Both the position numbers and the translations under genes were made by a program. From contig NC_091673.1 in assembly GCF_042453785.1 (NCBI RefSeq), forward strand, positions 4,409,501-4,473,500: 64,000 nt of DNA, written 5' to 3'. Each line of letters opens with the position of its first letter. Positions within the stretch are counted from its first letter, which is position 1. Below the pieces are notes generated by a model, which saw only the letters and a program-made list of their open reading frames with translations, was not told the DNA's origin and searched no databases. The stretch is from Malus domestica. Taxonomy: Eukaryota; Streptophyta; Magnoliopsida; Rosales; Rosaceae. Shown in pieces: positions 35,401-47,100 of the stretch.

Positions 35401-35837
35401 CCCGTGTCTTGTAGTTCATGTGTAAAATCTACAGGTGATAAGATACTTAAACGATGCTCCGAAGCCTTCCCGTTTAAGGGCAGTGTCGGTTGAACCTCCT
35501 TAATTGGTTTGATGGCTGGGTTGGAAGGCTTGAGTGTTATGTTTTTCCCTTCATGTTGGAAAGTATAGGTGTTCTCTCGGCCGCAACTTTTGACGTTACG
35601 GTCATAAAGCCAAGGCCGGCCTAGTAGCACATGTGCAACACTCATAGGTAGGATATCACAATAAAGTTTCTCGTGACAGGGACCCAATTGAAGAGGAACA
35701 AGACATCTTTCAGTAACAGGTAACCTAGTTTTATCTACCCAGCCGACTTGAAAAGGATGGGGATGTGGTTCAGCCTGAAGGTGAAGACGATCGACGGCAG
35801 CTTTAGAAATAACATTCAGCGTACTTCCCCCCATCAA
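32415..35837 (-). CDS. Gypsy pol: protease remainder, RT, RNase H, integrase, chromodomain
   Basis: An uninterrupted frame of 1140 codons. Domains in order: protease after its active site (GGSTLNVIS at the very start), reverse transcriptase (about 215-400, with KDGSWRMCVDSRAINKIT and catalytic YFDDIL near 357), RNase H (about 480-600, FEVACDASGVGIGGVLSQ), integrase with an HHCC zinc finger (about 680-730, ending CRTCQLAK) and the D,D,E core (about 745-900, DISMDFVLGLPK, VSDRDVKFVSYFW), and a C-terminal chromodomain (about 1060-1125, TRYLVRWVGKPATEDTWI), which marks chromoviruses. The frame overlaps the upstream gag frame by about 35 bases, in a different phase. Whether a ribosomal frameshift joins them, or the extra G is a mutation, cannot be told from the sequence. 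Confidence 0.93.
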   Translation of the reverse strand: MMGGSTLNVISKAAVDRLHLQAEPHPHPFQVGWVDKTRLPVTERCLVPLQLGPCHEKLYCDILPMSVAHVLLGRPWLYDRNVKSCGRENTYTFQHEGKNITLKPSNPAIKPIKEVQPTLPLNGKASEHRLSILSPVDFTHELQDTGVVFALLLKPVSKCTPTPFAEPIRQLLTEFSDVIPKDLPDELPPAREIQHAIDLVPGSQLPNLPHYRMNPPERAELNRQIQGLLAKGFIRHSLSPCAVPVLLTPKKDGSWRMCVDSRAINKITVKYRFPIPRLEDMLDDLAGSQWFSKIDLRSGYHQIRIREGDEWKTAFKTPDGLYEWLVMPFGMSNAPSTFMRVMTHVLRPYIGKFLVVYFDDILVYSHSREEHLKHLHSLFFTLRAEKLYANLPKCSFLQPQVLFLGFNISAAGVSTDPTKVEAITRWPTPTTLTEARSFHGLASFYRRFIPGFSTIMAPITDCMKQGAFLWTPAAATAFTLLKQKMSQAPVLRHPDLTKVFEVACDASGVGIGGVLSQEGHPVAYFSEKLNAAKQRYSTYDKEFYVVVQALRYWQYYLLPNEFVLYSDHQALKYLHSQRTISSRHVKWSEYLQIFTFVLRHRPGIDNKAADALSRVATILHTMTVEVTGFDRIKAEYSSCPDFGIIFHEVSNGNRREYVDFITRDGFLFRKTQLCIPRTSLREFLIWELHGGGLAGHFGKDKTIALMEDRFYWPSLKRDVARLLSQCRTCQLAKARKRNTGLYTPLPIPHAPWKDISMDFVLGLPKTSRGHDSIFVVVDRFSKMAHFLPCAKNTDASHVAKLFFKEVVRLHGLPVSIVSDRDVKFVSYFWKTLWKLFGTTLKFSSVFHPQTDGQTEVVNRSLGNLLRCLVGDKPGNWDLLLPVAEFAYNNSVNRSTGKSPFEVVHGFSPRSPVDLVALPMAARASDSAMSFAEHIRQLHDDVRRQIAMHTDSYQLAANAHRRHQEFQHGDFVMVRICPERFPKQSFKKLHARSMGPYRVLRKLGSNAYLIELPATMQISPIFNVSDLSPYRGTFSPPLSMDVAQSSIPPMAPRLPSTISAPTEQIADVLDHEVVTSSTGGSTRYLVRWVGKPATEDTWITEAEFRELDSSLLHHYQDALQDLDLAASRPPIIHTYKRRRCP

Positions 35838-37278
35838 TAACTAGCTGGCATCGAGTGGTACCGCAAGGGACATAAGTCTGGAAGATACTTGTGCGTTTCC
35901 ATGAATCAGGAGGTGGAGGTGTAGATGCTGAATAAATACAACGCATAACACTCAGTTGTTGCAATGCTTCTTCCTCACAACAATTATCAAGGTCGGGATC
36001 ATAAATAGGTTCAAGGGGCTCCACATACTCGTCCACACGAGGGTCCTCAGTGTTGGAGCTAATATTTAAAGTTCTGTGGGGGCAACGGGAGGCGATGTGG
36101 CCCTTAGCATGGCAACGATAGCATTCGAGGTGAGTAGCCGTGGATAGGGCTGGTCCCTTCTCTGTGGCAGGTACCGTGGGAGCAGGTGGACCAGTGATGC
36201 CATATTTGGAGCTTGGATTACTGCGGTTTGGAGCAGAAGTGGCAGGATACCCGGGAGTCCCGGTGTACCTACGTTGTGGCCGCAAAAAGGTTTCAGCTTC
36301 CAATGCATGGCAATATGCATCTTCCAACGTATACGGACGGAACCGACGGACTTCACGCTTGATATCGTCCCGAAGACCATGAATAAAACGAGACATGGTG
36401 ATGTCGGGTTCTTCACGAAGCCCCGCACGTATTTTGTGTTCAATAAAACGAGCGTGGAATTCTGTAACGGTAAAACTTCCTTGTGAAAGGGTCCATAACT
36501 AATCATACAATTGATGGCGATAAAATGTAGGAAGATATTGTTCGCGAAGCTTGAATTTCATCTCGTCCCAAAGAGTCACAGGCTGTTGTCCCAGTTGGTA
36601 TAGTTGCTCCTCCACGGAATTCCAATATTGTCTAGCGGCTCCCTGTAATGTCATCTTACCAATGCGTAGTTTATAAGCATCCATCAAATCATACCAAGCA
36701 AAATAATCTTCCAGGGCTTGGATCCAATCAAGAAACATCGTAGGATCCCCACGACCATCAAAAGTAGGAGCGATAGGTTTGATGTGGCGGATGATCTCGT
36801 TGTCAAACTGGCGAGGGGGAGGAGGGTACTGATCATGTGGAGCGGGTGGGAGGTTTAGAGCCTGAGGAGTCACTGGAGGAGGACCTATTGTGTGTTGAGT
36901 ATAATGGAGTGGCGGCATAGACCCAGTGGAGCTAAGCGGCATTCCGTAGGACACTGCCTTTAATTTAGGATCCACCGGTGGAGTGGGCAAAATGCCACTT
37001 GTTGGTGGTGGCGTAGACGAGCTTGGGATCACTGTGGAGGAAGACGAAGTTGCAGCGTGTTCAACCCGAAAGTGGTTGATAAGTAACTGAACGGAGTTTT
37101 GAAGTTTAGTGATGGCAAGGTCCGTCGTTGAACGATGGGCTTGAGCCTGTACCAACTCTTCTTTGAGGTCAGTGCTGAGTTTAGAGAGTTGGGTTTCTAT
37201 GCCCGCGATATCGTCCGTGACTTTGTTTTGGAACGTATGACATTGTTCTGCAAGGTTGGCCACGGTTTGGGGTGCCAT
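35803..37278 (-). pseudogene. Gypsy gag (plus start of protease) with an internal amber stop
   Basis: The frame starts at an ATG at 37278 (MAPQTVANLAEQ) and encodes a retrotransposon gag domain (FDGRGDPTMFLDWIQALEDYF). It is stopped by a TAG at 36501-36499, where a Gln codon would be expected. The same frame continues on the other side with more gag (MSRFIHGLRDDIKREVRRF) and a CCHC zinc knuckle (CYRCHAKGHIASRCPHR), and reaches the protease active-site region (QLVIDGG). There the frame leaves the protease reading frame in a run of six G and ends at 35803. The element is thus interrupted twice. Described only; nothing is reconstructed. Confidence 0.88.
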
Positions 37279-37328
37279 GGCAGGGATCAAACGCCAACGA
37301 AAGGGATTGTAGGCCCTGATTACCAAAT

Positions 37329-37652
37329 TGATGTAGAACTGCGGTAGTATTAGGGTGAACAAGGGTGTGACGGGACCGAGAAGAAGTAAAAGATCGAGGA
37401 GACGAATTAGGGGTCGAGGAGACGAAGGGAAAGGGGAAGAAATCAGGGAGTTCTAGTAAGGAGATTTTTCATTCCTCAAAATTAAATTAAAAGATTACAA
37501 TCTGCTCTATTTATAGAGACAAACTTTGAAAAATTAGGAAAGCAATTTAACTAATAAGAAATCCTTTAACAACGGGGAATTCTTAACTAAAATAGGAAAA
37601 CTAATAAAAGGAAAGCTAATCCAAGTAGAATTAGGAGATGCATTCTGCATCA
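37329..37652 (-). repeat. 5' LTR of the gypsy element
   Basis: 324 bp, identical by eye to 32046-32369. On the minus strand it is followed by the primer-binding site and the gag leader. Confidence 0.95.
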
Positions 37653-37918
37653 GAGACCTGTAGGAAGCGCATCCAAAATGGTACGACAGCAATAATGAAA
37701 TATAACGTATTGTAGAGACCATGACTACGGCACTTGCTTTGCCTCCTTGAAGATTCCCCCAAACCGTAGTAGCAAACGTATAACACAAAACTCCTCAGGG
37801 CTTGCACCTGAGATCAGACAAAGGCAAAGAGCCTGCTCAAAACAGAGTTGGGAGTATTTACTACTTAATACCAATAAAGTTATAAGGGGGCTTTTATACC
37901 TGGCTTGTAAGCTGATCT

Positions 37919-38604
37919 TGTTGTGCCTTGGCCCGTTTGTCAGTGCGGAAACGAGATTCAGATTACAAACTCACCAAAATCACACTCAGTTGAACATAAT
38001 AAAATACAAGAAATAAAGACACCGAGAAATTTACGAGGTTCGGCAAAAACCTGCCTACGTCCCCAGAGAGATATTGCTCTTCACTATGAGAATAACAGTA
38101 CAAGTACACATGAGTTAAATCAACATAACCCAATCCCAAATCCCTTGCACACCCACTCATAGAATTTTCCCAAGAGCCTCACTCTACCCCAAAAGTTCTT
38201 TCACTAGAATACTTTTCACTCTAGCTCTCTTGATTTTCTCTCACCTGTGCCCATGCTTTCCCATGGGAGAGCCGAATGCTCTCACCCTTTGGATGCTCTC
38301 TGATGTCTTCTCAAGAGAGAACCAAATCTCTCATTCTCTCCCTTCGGTTCTTAGCAAAATAAATAGCAAAAGAAAAAGGAATCAACTTTCCCTTTTTCCA
38401 CAAACATCATCATTAAAGTAAAAGCAAGCATCATCATTATGTTTTACTCATGATGATGTCCACCAAACTTTTGCTTTTACTTTGTCTGCAATTTTCATGC
38501 AACCCACACCATGTGATATTTCCACCGAAAGCAAACACAGGTCACTTCATTGTTGTTAACACATGACTCATAATTACTCACAAATGTATGAGCCAAACAC
38601 AACA
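37919..38604 (-). repeat. 3' LTR of the non-autonomous copia-type element
   Basis: 686 bp, TGTTGTG...CACAACA, about 98% identical to 39532-40218. Confidence 0.93.
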
Positions 38605-39531
38605 ATCTCCACCTTGGCGAATGCACCATGCAAAAATCCTTGCACCCATCACCAAAGTTCATTGGCCTTACGTACCAACATGCACACTCTGAATCCACCT
38701 CATTGGTCCTGTTCCGATTGAGTCACTGCCAATGCATGTGCAACTGCTGCAAGCTAAAAAATCACCATTTAGCTTCAGACAGGATCTCGACACATCCTCG
38801 TCTCCTCCAGCAGGTTTTCCTCATCTTCATTGTCTGCAACCTGGAAACTCGTCAGCGCGCCCGTTTCCAGCAACAACCCATCGAGCCAGACAAAATTCCC
38901 ACACTTCCTCCTACCTCAGGACCATCTCATCACCTGTGAATCCCATAGCTCCACCTGCTGCAAAACCCCTGCAACACTTGAGACTAAACATCACCAGGAG
39001 AAGTGTTGCTTCGAGTACCTAAAGGGCATACTCGAAGCCTTATGCCACAAACTTGCTACCACCCGGCCTTGCACCGTAGCACTGTGGACCCTTGCCTCCG
39101 GAACTGGATCTGAACCTGCTCTTTCTCAGATCCTCTTTCCAATTTTCTTCCACGATTCCGACCTTGAATAGCTTAAGCAGTCTCGTGCCCACCATCATCC
39201 ATGGTCTCCTTTGTGTATCATTCCACACCAAAGAAGCTTGCACTTGCTCCAAACTTACTGTATATTTCCATGCAGTAAAGTTTCACAAGGTTCTAAGACA
39301 AATCTGAAAGTGAGGTAAGAAGAAAGAGGCCTTTGTCTTCTTCCTCAACATCAACTTTCGCAGTTGATCAAGCATCCCATGAACACTTCTTCTTGTTTAG
39401 GCTTCCATTACTCTCCTTTGTCAAGAGTAAAACCGCCTCTTCCTTTAAACCGCTCAACTGAAAATTCCATGGTGGACTACAAATCTGGACCTCCAACGAA
39501 CCAAAGCCCCCAACGATGCTCTGATACCAAT

Positions 39532-40218
39532 TGTTGTGCCTTGGCCCGTTTGTCAGTGCGGAAACGAGATTCAGATTACAACCTCACCAAAATCACACTC
39601 AGTTGAATAGAATAAAATACAAGAAATAAAGACACCGAGAAATTTACGAGGTTCGGCAAAAACCTGCCTACGTCCCCGGAGAGATATTGCTCTTCACTAT
39701 GAGAATAACAGTACAAGTACACATGAGTTAAATCAACATAACCTAATCCCAAATCCCTTGCACACCCACTCATAGAATTTTCCCAAGAGCCTCACTCTAC
39801 CCCAAGAGTTATTTCACTAGAATACTTTTCACTCTAGCTCTCTTGATTTTCTCTCACCCGTGCCCATGCTTTCCCATGGGAGAGCTGAATGCTCTCACCC
39901 TTTGGATGCTCTCTGATGTCTTCTCAAGAGAGAGCCAAATCTCTCATTCTCTCCCTTCGGTTCTTAGCAAAATAAATAGCAAAAGAAAAAGGAATCAACT
40001 TTCCCTTTTTCCACAAACATCATCATTAAAGTAAAAGCAAGCATTATCATTATGTTTTTACTCATGATGATGTCCACCAAACTTTTGCTTTTACTTTGTC
40101 TGCAATTTTCATGCAACCCACACCATGTGATATTTCCACCGAAAGCAAACACAGGTCATTTCATTGTTGTTAACACATGACTCATAATTACTCACAAATG
40201 TATGAGCCAAACACAACA
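39532..40218 (-). repeat. 5' LTR of the non-autonomous copia-type element
   Basis: 687 bp, next to the tRNA-Met-type primer site at 39518-39529. Confidence 0.93.
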
Positions 40219-40575
40219 GATCTGCCAAGAAAAAATTTGGAAAAGTCTCCTGAAAATTTGAAAACAATCAAGAAATCATGCTATTTAGCTACATAGTCTA
40301 CTTAAATATCCAAATTGTTATCCCATGCATTACCGGGTAAAGAGGGGCGCATGTGCAGCGGAATAAGGATCGAATGAAAAAGAAACGACTTGAATGGTAT
40401 ATAATTTTGAAGGGCAGAAGGTGATGGCAAGGACCAACTGCACAGAGAAAGGTAACACAAATCATTTGCACAAATTGAGGAAGTTCTACAACAGAGGCAC
40501 CAGGCTATAGTTCATGGAAAGGGTCATGCAGCAGAAATCAATTGTGATAATCAAGTTCAAAGGACGCCACAAAAG

Positions 40576-41138
40576 TGTTAAAGATCAACACCAGCCCATT
40601 AAGATCAGTCGGTACAAAGGAACTAGATTGGTCTAGTTCAAACATGCATGGTTTTCTCTAGAAGATTCTATAATGGGAATATGCTAGAAAACTCTAGCAA
40701 AGAAGGTTGTTCCTTAAGTTGGTGGAAGATTCTAGAAGAATGGTGAGGTTTCCACCAACATACAAGATTAGTGTAGATAATTCTAGCTTGGGAAGTTAGT
40801 AGAATTATCTAGATAACTCTAGCATGATGTTTCCATGCTTCTCCAAGGTTCGATCCATGCCTATAAAAGGAGAAGGCATCCACACCATTTGTATCAACCA
40901 AGTAACCAACCAACCAATCAAGAAGGCAACCAAGTGAGAGTGAGATGCAAGAATAGTCTTGTAGGAGTGTGAGTGATCTAGAGTGTGTCTCTAGAAAGTG
41001 AGTGAGTGTCATTGCTTATAAGTTGTGTCATTGTGAGTGTTGTAATATTTTGTGTGTGTAATACAAGTAATTTGTTTACTTGTGTTGTCTCTCCAACATT
41101 TGTGTTGGAGTTGTGTACTCTAAAGTTTTTTCTCAACA
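40576..41138 (+). mobile_element. Solo LTR in a PHO1 copy B intron
   Basis: A 563-bp segment starts TGTTAAAG and ends CTCAACA, and is flanked on both sides by AAAAG (40571-40575 and 41139-41143). A TATAAAAGG box lies near 40862, with a transcribed-looking tail after it. No second LTR or internal region exists, so this is the product of recombination between two LTRs of one element. It lies in the intron between exons 40437-40334 and 41422-41170. Confidence 0.88.
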
Positions 41139-43089
41139 AAAAGATACTCCAGCACTTTATAAATCTTACAGCAAGTAAGCCCAACGGAACCAATTCTGTC
41201 ACAGTCTTGTATTTTTCAGCACTCAAGTCCAAGTGTAAGTTTGCCAGGAAACCACCCAATGAAAGTACTGCAAGACCAGTGGCAAGGAGAAAAACTTCGA
41301 GGTAGCCCAGCTCCGTTCCTTTGTTGAAACCAAATATAAAGGCATAGTTGACCCTATAACACCTCCAGAAATATATATCTGCAGCATACAAGAGCATATG
41401 CAGAGTGATGTATCCAAATAAACTGCAAGAAAACCCACTTGCATATTAGAGAAAAGACAGGTCCAATGAATAAGATAACTTTTCGTAGTTGAATACCAGA
41501 GGTTTAGCGGTCACCTGTAAAGTGGGAAAACAATAGCTACCAGTAGTGCAATTGAGCAGCCAGAAAAGAAACCTGAAAGTTAAAACGAAATAGGAATTAA
41601 ATTATTTTCTTTAACAGATAACTAGGAATTAACAATTGGAGACTCCATGACACACTGCTACATGTTGCAACGGTCATATTTCTAGAAAAAGGTGGAGCAA
41701 AAAGGTTAATTGGCACTGTTACTACTCTTACCGGAGAAGAATGTTACACTGTGCCTTTCTCTTTTAGCTTTTGGCCTCAGTGACTTCATACCTTCCCTGC
41801 GATTTGAGTTTGAAAATTTTTGTATGAAGGTAGTCTCCACTCTCTCCAACAGGTTAGTGACCTATAAAGAAATAAAAATGAATCGATAACTTACAAATAT
41901 ACACCTCTTCAACATGTTTACAGGAAGAAATGATTAGAACTTGAAGATCAACAAAGCAATAGAATTCTGAATGCTGAAATGATTAACAATAGAAAAACAA
42001 GAAATACATCTGACAAACCTCATCAGAACTGCCGACATTAGAGTTGTCTACTATTAGCATGTATGATCTGGCCGCTATCCTTGATGCAATCTGTGTTATT
42101 AGAATGGATTTTTCGTCACAACACTTTGCTTAAATTCAAATTGAGAATATGGAACTCAAAATTTTGACACATTTTGGTTTGAAGTGTATGTCTTACCTTC
42201 GCATATTTTTTCATAATCTTCGAAAATGCTGAGAGGTTCATAAAACTGGTTCATCCATTTGCAAAAGTAAGTATAAGTACATAATACTGAGTGACAACCC
42301 AAATGCAAGACCATGCATCCAAAGTGGAAGGTATGCTGACGCAATTACTATTTATCACCTGTAGTGCTTTAGCAGTTGAAGCTGGTGGTAAAATTGAATG
42401 AACGCAGCTCTTAAACGTTCTTCCACTCTCTTCAGCTCCTCTTTATCAAAGCTCAACTCTTCTTCCCTAGAGTCCTTGAAAACACCTTTTATGGTGGATA
42501 TTGGAGATTCAAGCGTATTGGTAATCCTCACATGCTCAAGAACCTCCATAGGATCTTCTTTTTGGGTATAGGTTTTCAATAACTCTCTTCCATCGCTACT
42601 AGAATTCTTGACATGGTTCGGATTGACTTCTGAACCACCAGTGCTTGGTTCTCGTCGATGCTCCTCATTTACTTGCAATCCAGATGTCAAACCAGTAGGC
42701 TCATTTCCTACACATTTGGCAGGAAACTTGAATTTGTAAGAATTAATTAAAAGATTATTGTAATTGTCAACCAAAGCTTCGTAATTAACCACTCTCAATT
42801 AAGTGTACCACCTATTAATATGCTTGCACTGCATTTATTATATATATATATGCACATATAACACAAATTGATCATATATCTCCACTTACCTAATTTGTCA
42901 TCTGCACTTGACTTATTACTTGTCAGGTGTACTGCAGAATTGTTATGTCTCTTTGAACGAGAGCCGTATTGATCAATCTTCTTGACTTTTAATCTCAGTG
43001 CAACCAAAGCCTCCATTTGCTTATCCAGATTATTTGCTTCTTTCTTCACCTCCTCCACTTTATCATTATAAAAGGTATTGACTTTGTTG

Positions 43090-43555
43090 TGTAAGATTGT
43101 GAGTGTCAAGGAGAATGACTTCTGGTTCTCAACAGCTTGTAATTCGGTTATGAGTTATTGTTGAGAAGATTACGCTATTACTTGGATGAGGTTGAGAGTC
43201 CTAATGACATGCAACTATATGTGAGAAACCTTATCAAGATCTTGACAAGAGTTCAGCAGTAAGTTGGACTGCTGCGAAACCCTAATTGATATGGAATATC
43301 CGAGTATCAGTTGATAGGCCTGGTATCCGGATTGTTAGCTATATATAAGGAGTATCCCTGCACTTACGATATTATTATTCCATTACGTGCTAAACCCTAT
43401 TCTAAGCTGGAACTTCAGGCCGTTGAGTGTAGAAGATATCCTTTCATTCTTCCATTCAGAATGGCGAGTCTTTCTTCGGGTAAGTATATCTTCTTCATGT
43501 ATGCATGTTCATCTATATATGTGATTCTATACATGCAGTGATTTATATGCTTACA
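43090..43555 (+). repeat. 5' LTR of the copia element
   Basis: 466 bp; differs from the right LTR at about 11 positions. It contains a TATATATAAGG box near 43340. Confidence 0.94.
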
Positions 43556-44189
43556 TGTGATATCAGAGCACACACTGTCGTGTTTAGAATCCTTACTAGC
43601 ACAATATTTATCGAGTCGTTGATCCTGGTAAAAGACTTCCGCATATTGAACTGAAATAATTATGATCATCATCGATGTACCTTATGCTATGAACTAGCAT
43701 CTATGTACACACACATATACATATGTGCACATAGATTGTTCTGCAAAATTTTATTTGCAGAAAGTGAAGGAGACTCTACGGACCTTGAAGAGCAGAATGG
43801 TTCGCTGTCACTAAACCACCTGACAGCCGAATCTCTTTTGTGAATCATGATCAATTTCAACTCAAAAGTGTTTGTATCATGTTTTCAAGTATTTGTTCAA
43901 ATTGAACGTAATGATTAAACTGATGATGAATATATTCTGAGACAATTCTAAAGAATTCTTATATAATTTGGTGTATAAGTGGAATGCAAAATTAATATTG
44001 ATGCAATTTTATCTGCTCAAAAGTGTTAAAATTGTGTAGCCAATATGAAACTTTGTATTTCGGTTGTGCGAACCCTAATATAATCAGTTTTCGATTTAAA
44101 GATGTGACTGGTATTATATGCTATTGATGCCATTAATTGTTCATTTGAACTTTTAATGATGAACTTATGAGAATGAGTCACAAATAAAT

Positions 44190-47100
44190 ATGGTTGATGC
44201 ATATATGACCTCTCTCAACTTCTCGAACATAGAAACCCTAACAGGTTTTAATTACAAGAAGTGGAAAGAAGACCTGGAAATTGCCCTCGGCATGATGGAT
44301 TTCGACTTGGCCTTGAGGGAAGACAAGCCTGCAGCGATAACTGATGCAAGCATAGGAGAACAAAGATTGAAATTTGCTCAATGGGAGAAGGCAAACAGGA
44401 TGTCTCTTATGATTATGAGGAGGGCCATGACAAGTAGTGTGAAAGGTGGCATTCCAAAGAGTGACAGTGCAAAAGCATTCCTTGATGCCATAGGGAACAA
44501 GTGGTGTAAACTTGCAAGTGCACAAAGTAGTCGTAATATAGCGTTTTGCAAGTCCAAGTATCGTTCCCACGAGGATTCTAATTCAATCTCCAATTCGATA
44601 AACTAAACCAAATCTAATAATATTAATAACACACAAACACAAAACTATAAATTCAAACAACGGACTAGACTCGATCTTAATTAATAAATCAATCGAGGAT
44701 GTGAAGAATTTGTTGTGATGATTTTATAAACGAACAAAAACAGAACCTTAAGTAAAAACTGAAATTAAAGAGAAGAAAATGTTGTGTTTTAAGGCAAGTG
44801 ATGAAAAGTCTAGGGATTCGGAATCAACCACAAGCAATCTAATTTAGGTTTCAATGCATTCAACGGATCTTTCGATTCTTTAGATGATAATTCCCGTATC
44901 TACGTCCTTGTCAGGCACATTAGACCATAGTTTTCCTTAAGTGAATGATTCTCTCCTAGTTCAGGCAGAGGTCGTATATCCTAACATGCAATCTATCCTG
45001 GTTAAGGCATAAATTTAACAAATAGGACTCTGTACGCTCTAGAAAACAAGGGAACCAAGCAAACCATTATTCTTTGTCAAGCAACAATGTAATTTACCAC
45101 ACTTAACCACAAGAAGCTAATTGAATTATATTGCTAGTTCAGCCTCAAATTCATCTTCCAATCTTACTAGATGCAAAGCCCTAAGGTGATCAATCAAAGA
45201 ACCCATACAAAGAGTAACAATTCAAACAGTGATTAAACATTCATCTAAAAGAATCTAGAAACCCAATGAATAACATTAAAAACCATAAACATCCATGCTA
45301 GGGCATCATCCTAACCCTAGAAGAAGAGTTTAGTTACTCATAGAATATGAAAACATAATTAACAATCTTAAAAACATGAAGAACTTAGGATCGATGAAAG
45401 GCGGCTGCTGCTCTTCCAAAAACACGCAGAGAATCCCTCCCCCAAGAGAACCCCTCTTTGCTTCCTACAATCTCTCCCTTATAGATTCGTCAAAATCCTA
45501 GCATCCTTAGGTCTTTTTCAATCTTTTCCTCATTTTTATTGGATAATTGATGATGTGGCAGGTAAGTTTCCCAAGTAAATTACTCCAGACCCATTTGAAA
45601 TAGGACTAAAATCATCTCCAACGTTTTCTATCTTGGGCTTTGGGCTTCGACTGAATTATGACTTGAAAAACCCAACAGACTTTGCAATTTCCGCGTAGAC
45701 TTGGCTGACCGACGTCTTGTACAAAAACTTTCATAACATCGTCTAGGAAACTCGAAATCACAGTCCGTAAAATTCCTCTGAAAGCTAACATCCATATCTT
45801 TCCAATGGTATAAGGCTCAACAGCTGGTTCATTCTGAGGAAGTACAGTTTATTCCGTCAAGTTGGCTGATCTGCACAAACAGCTTCTGCTTCCAGGGCAC
45901 ATAACTCACTTCAATCGCCAAAGTGCTCATTTTTCTTCTTTCTTCATCTTCACTCTTCAAATCTAAGAAAAACATAAAACTAAATGAAACAAACTAAATT
46001 CACTCAAAAACATAACAAAAATCTAAACTAAAGGGCATTAAAATGTATGCAATATTGGTCGTATCAACAAGTTCAGAGAATCTGAGAAAGCTGAAACTGG
46101 AAATTTTCTCACTAAGCTAGCATCCATGAAGTTCGATGGTGTTGGAAGCGTGAGAGAACACATTCTGAAGATGTCAGACATTGCACAGAAACTGAAGGAC
46201 CTGGAGCACCCTTTAACAGATCAGTTTTTAGTGCACATGGCACTGAATTCCTTACCTGCACAATATGGCCAGCTGAAAGTGTCATACAACACTCAGAAAG
46301 AAACTTGGGATATTGATGATCTAATCTCCATGTGTGCGCAGGAAGAGTTGAGGCTGTCAACTGATAAGGTGGAAACTGTGAACCTTGTTCACACGACAAA
46401 GGGGAAGCATGCTGATGCTGATCAGTCATCTGTGACTGCTGGTAAGCAGAAGAAAAATTCAACCTTTTCTTCTTTTAAAAATACTAACCCCCTTAAACGA
46501 TCTTAAAAGTTTAAAGTCACTGCTGAAGCACCAAAACCTTGTTACTTCTGCAAAGAGGTTGGTCATCTGAGGAAAGATTGCACTGGTTTTAAAAACTGGC
46601 TAGTTAAAAAAGGTAATGAGATAAATGTTTATGTCTGTTTTGAGTCAAACTTGATTTATGTTCCTCCTTTTAGCTGGTGGTTTGATACTGGTTGTTCAAT
46701 TCACATTACAATTACCTTGTAGGGCTTCTCAAAACTAAAGGAGAAAAATAATGAAGTTTACAATGTTTTTGTTGGGAATGGGAGCAAAGTTGCAGTCGAG
46801 TCCATTGTCAGTGTTTCATTAAAGCTTTCTTCTGGTTTCATTTTGTTTTTAAATCCAGTACTCTATGTACCTTCCATGAGAAGGAATTTAATTTCAGCTT
46901 CAAAATTAGTTCAATCAGGTTATACTTTTATTGGTGACAATGAAAGTGTAAGACTTTTTCATTTGAATAAATTGGATACCTTGCTCGGTTATGCTTCTCT
47001 TCATGTTGATATGTGGCAATTGAAGTGTGATTACTTGAATGAATGTTTTACAGTCTGCCATGTTGGTTCCAAAAGATTATTTCAAAATGAAAATTCTCCT

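Larger units (their letters stand above)
32046..37652 (-). mobile_element. Ty3/gypsy chromovirus-type LTR retrotransposon, very young
   Basis: The two 324-bp LTRs (32046-32369 and 37329-37652) appear identical over their whole length, which points to very recent insertion. The 5-bp target duplication is GAGAC (32041-32045 and 37653-37657). Internal order on the minus strand is gag, protease, RT, RNase H, integrase, chromodomain. The tRNA-Met-like primer site lies next to the 37329 end (TTGGTAATCAGGGCC on the minus strand). It sits at the donor site of a PHO1 copy B intron, and the duplicated GAGAC is the inverse of the first five intron bases. The 5.6-kb element is otherwise complete. Confidence 0.95.
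37919..40218 (-). mobile_element. Non-autonomous copia-type LTR element in a PHO1 copy B exon
   Basis: LTRs at 37919-38604 (686 bp) and 39532-40218 (687 bp) differ at about a dozen positions plus one indel, roughly 98% identical. They begin TGTTGTG and end CACAACA. The target duplication is GATCT on both sides. The primer site at 39518-39529 reads TGGTATCAGAGC on the minus strand, the tRNA-Met type used by copia elements, and a purine tract (AAGGTGGAGAT) abuts the other LTR. The interior is only about 930 bases and has no long frame, just a possible gag start (EFSVERFKGRGGFTL) that soon stops. It cannot move by itself. Confidence 0.93.

Noticed and set aside
38628..39307. Several overlapping frames in the interior of the copia-derived element
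   Set aside because: Short, mutually overlapping and without retroelement or host domains; the only hint of gag is a few residues on the other strand.
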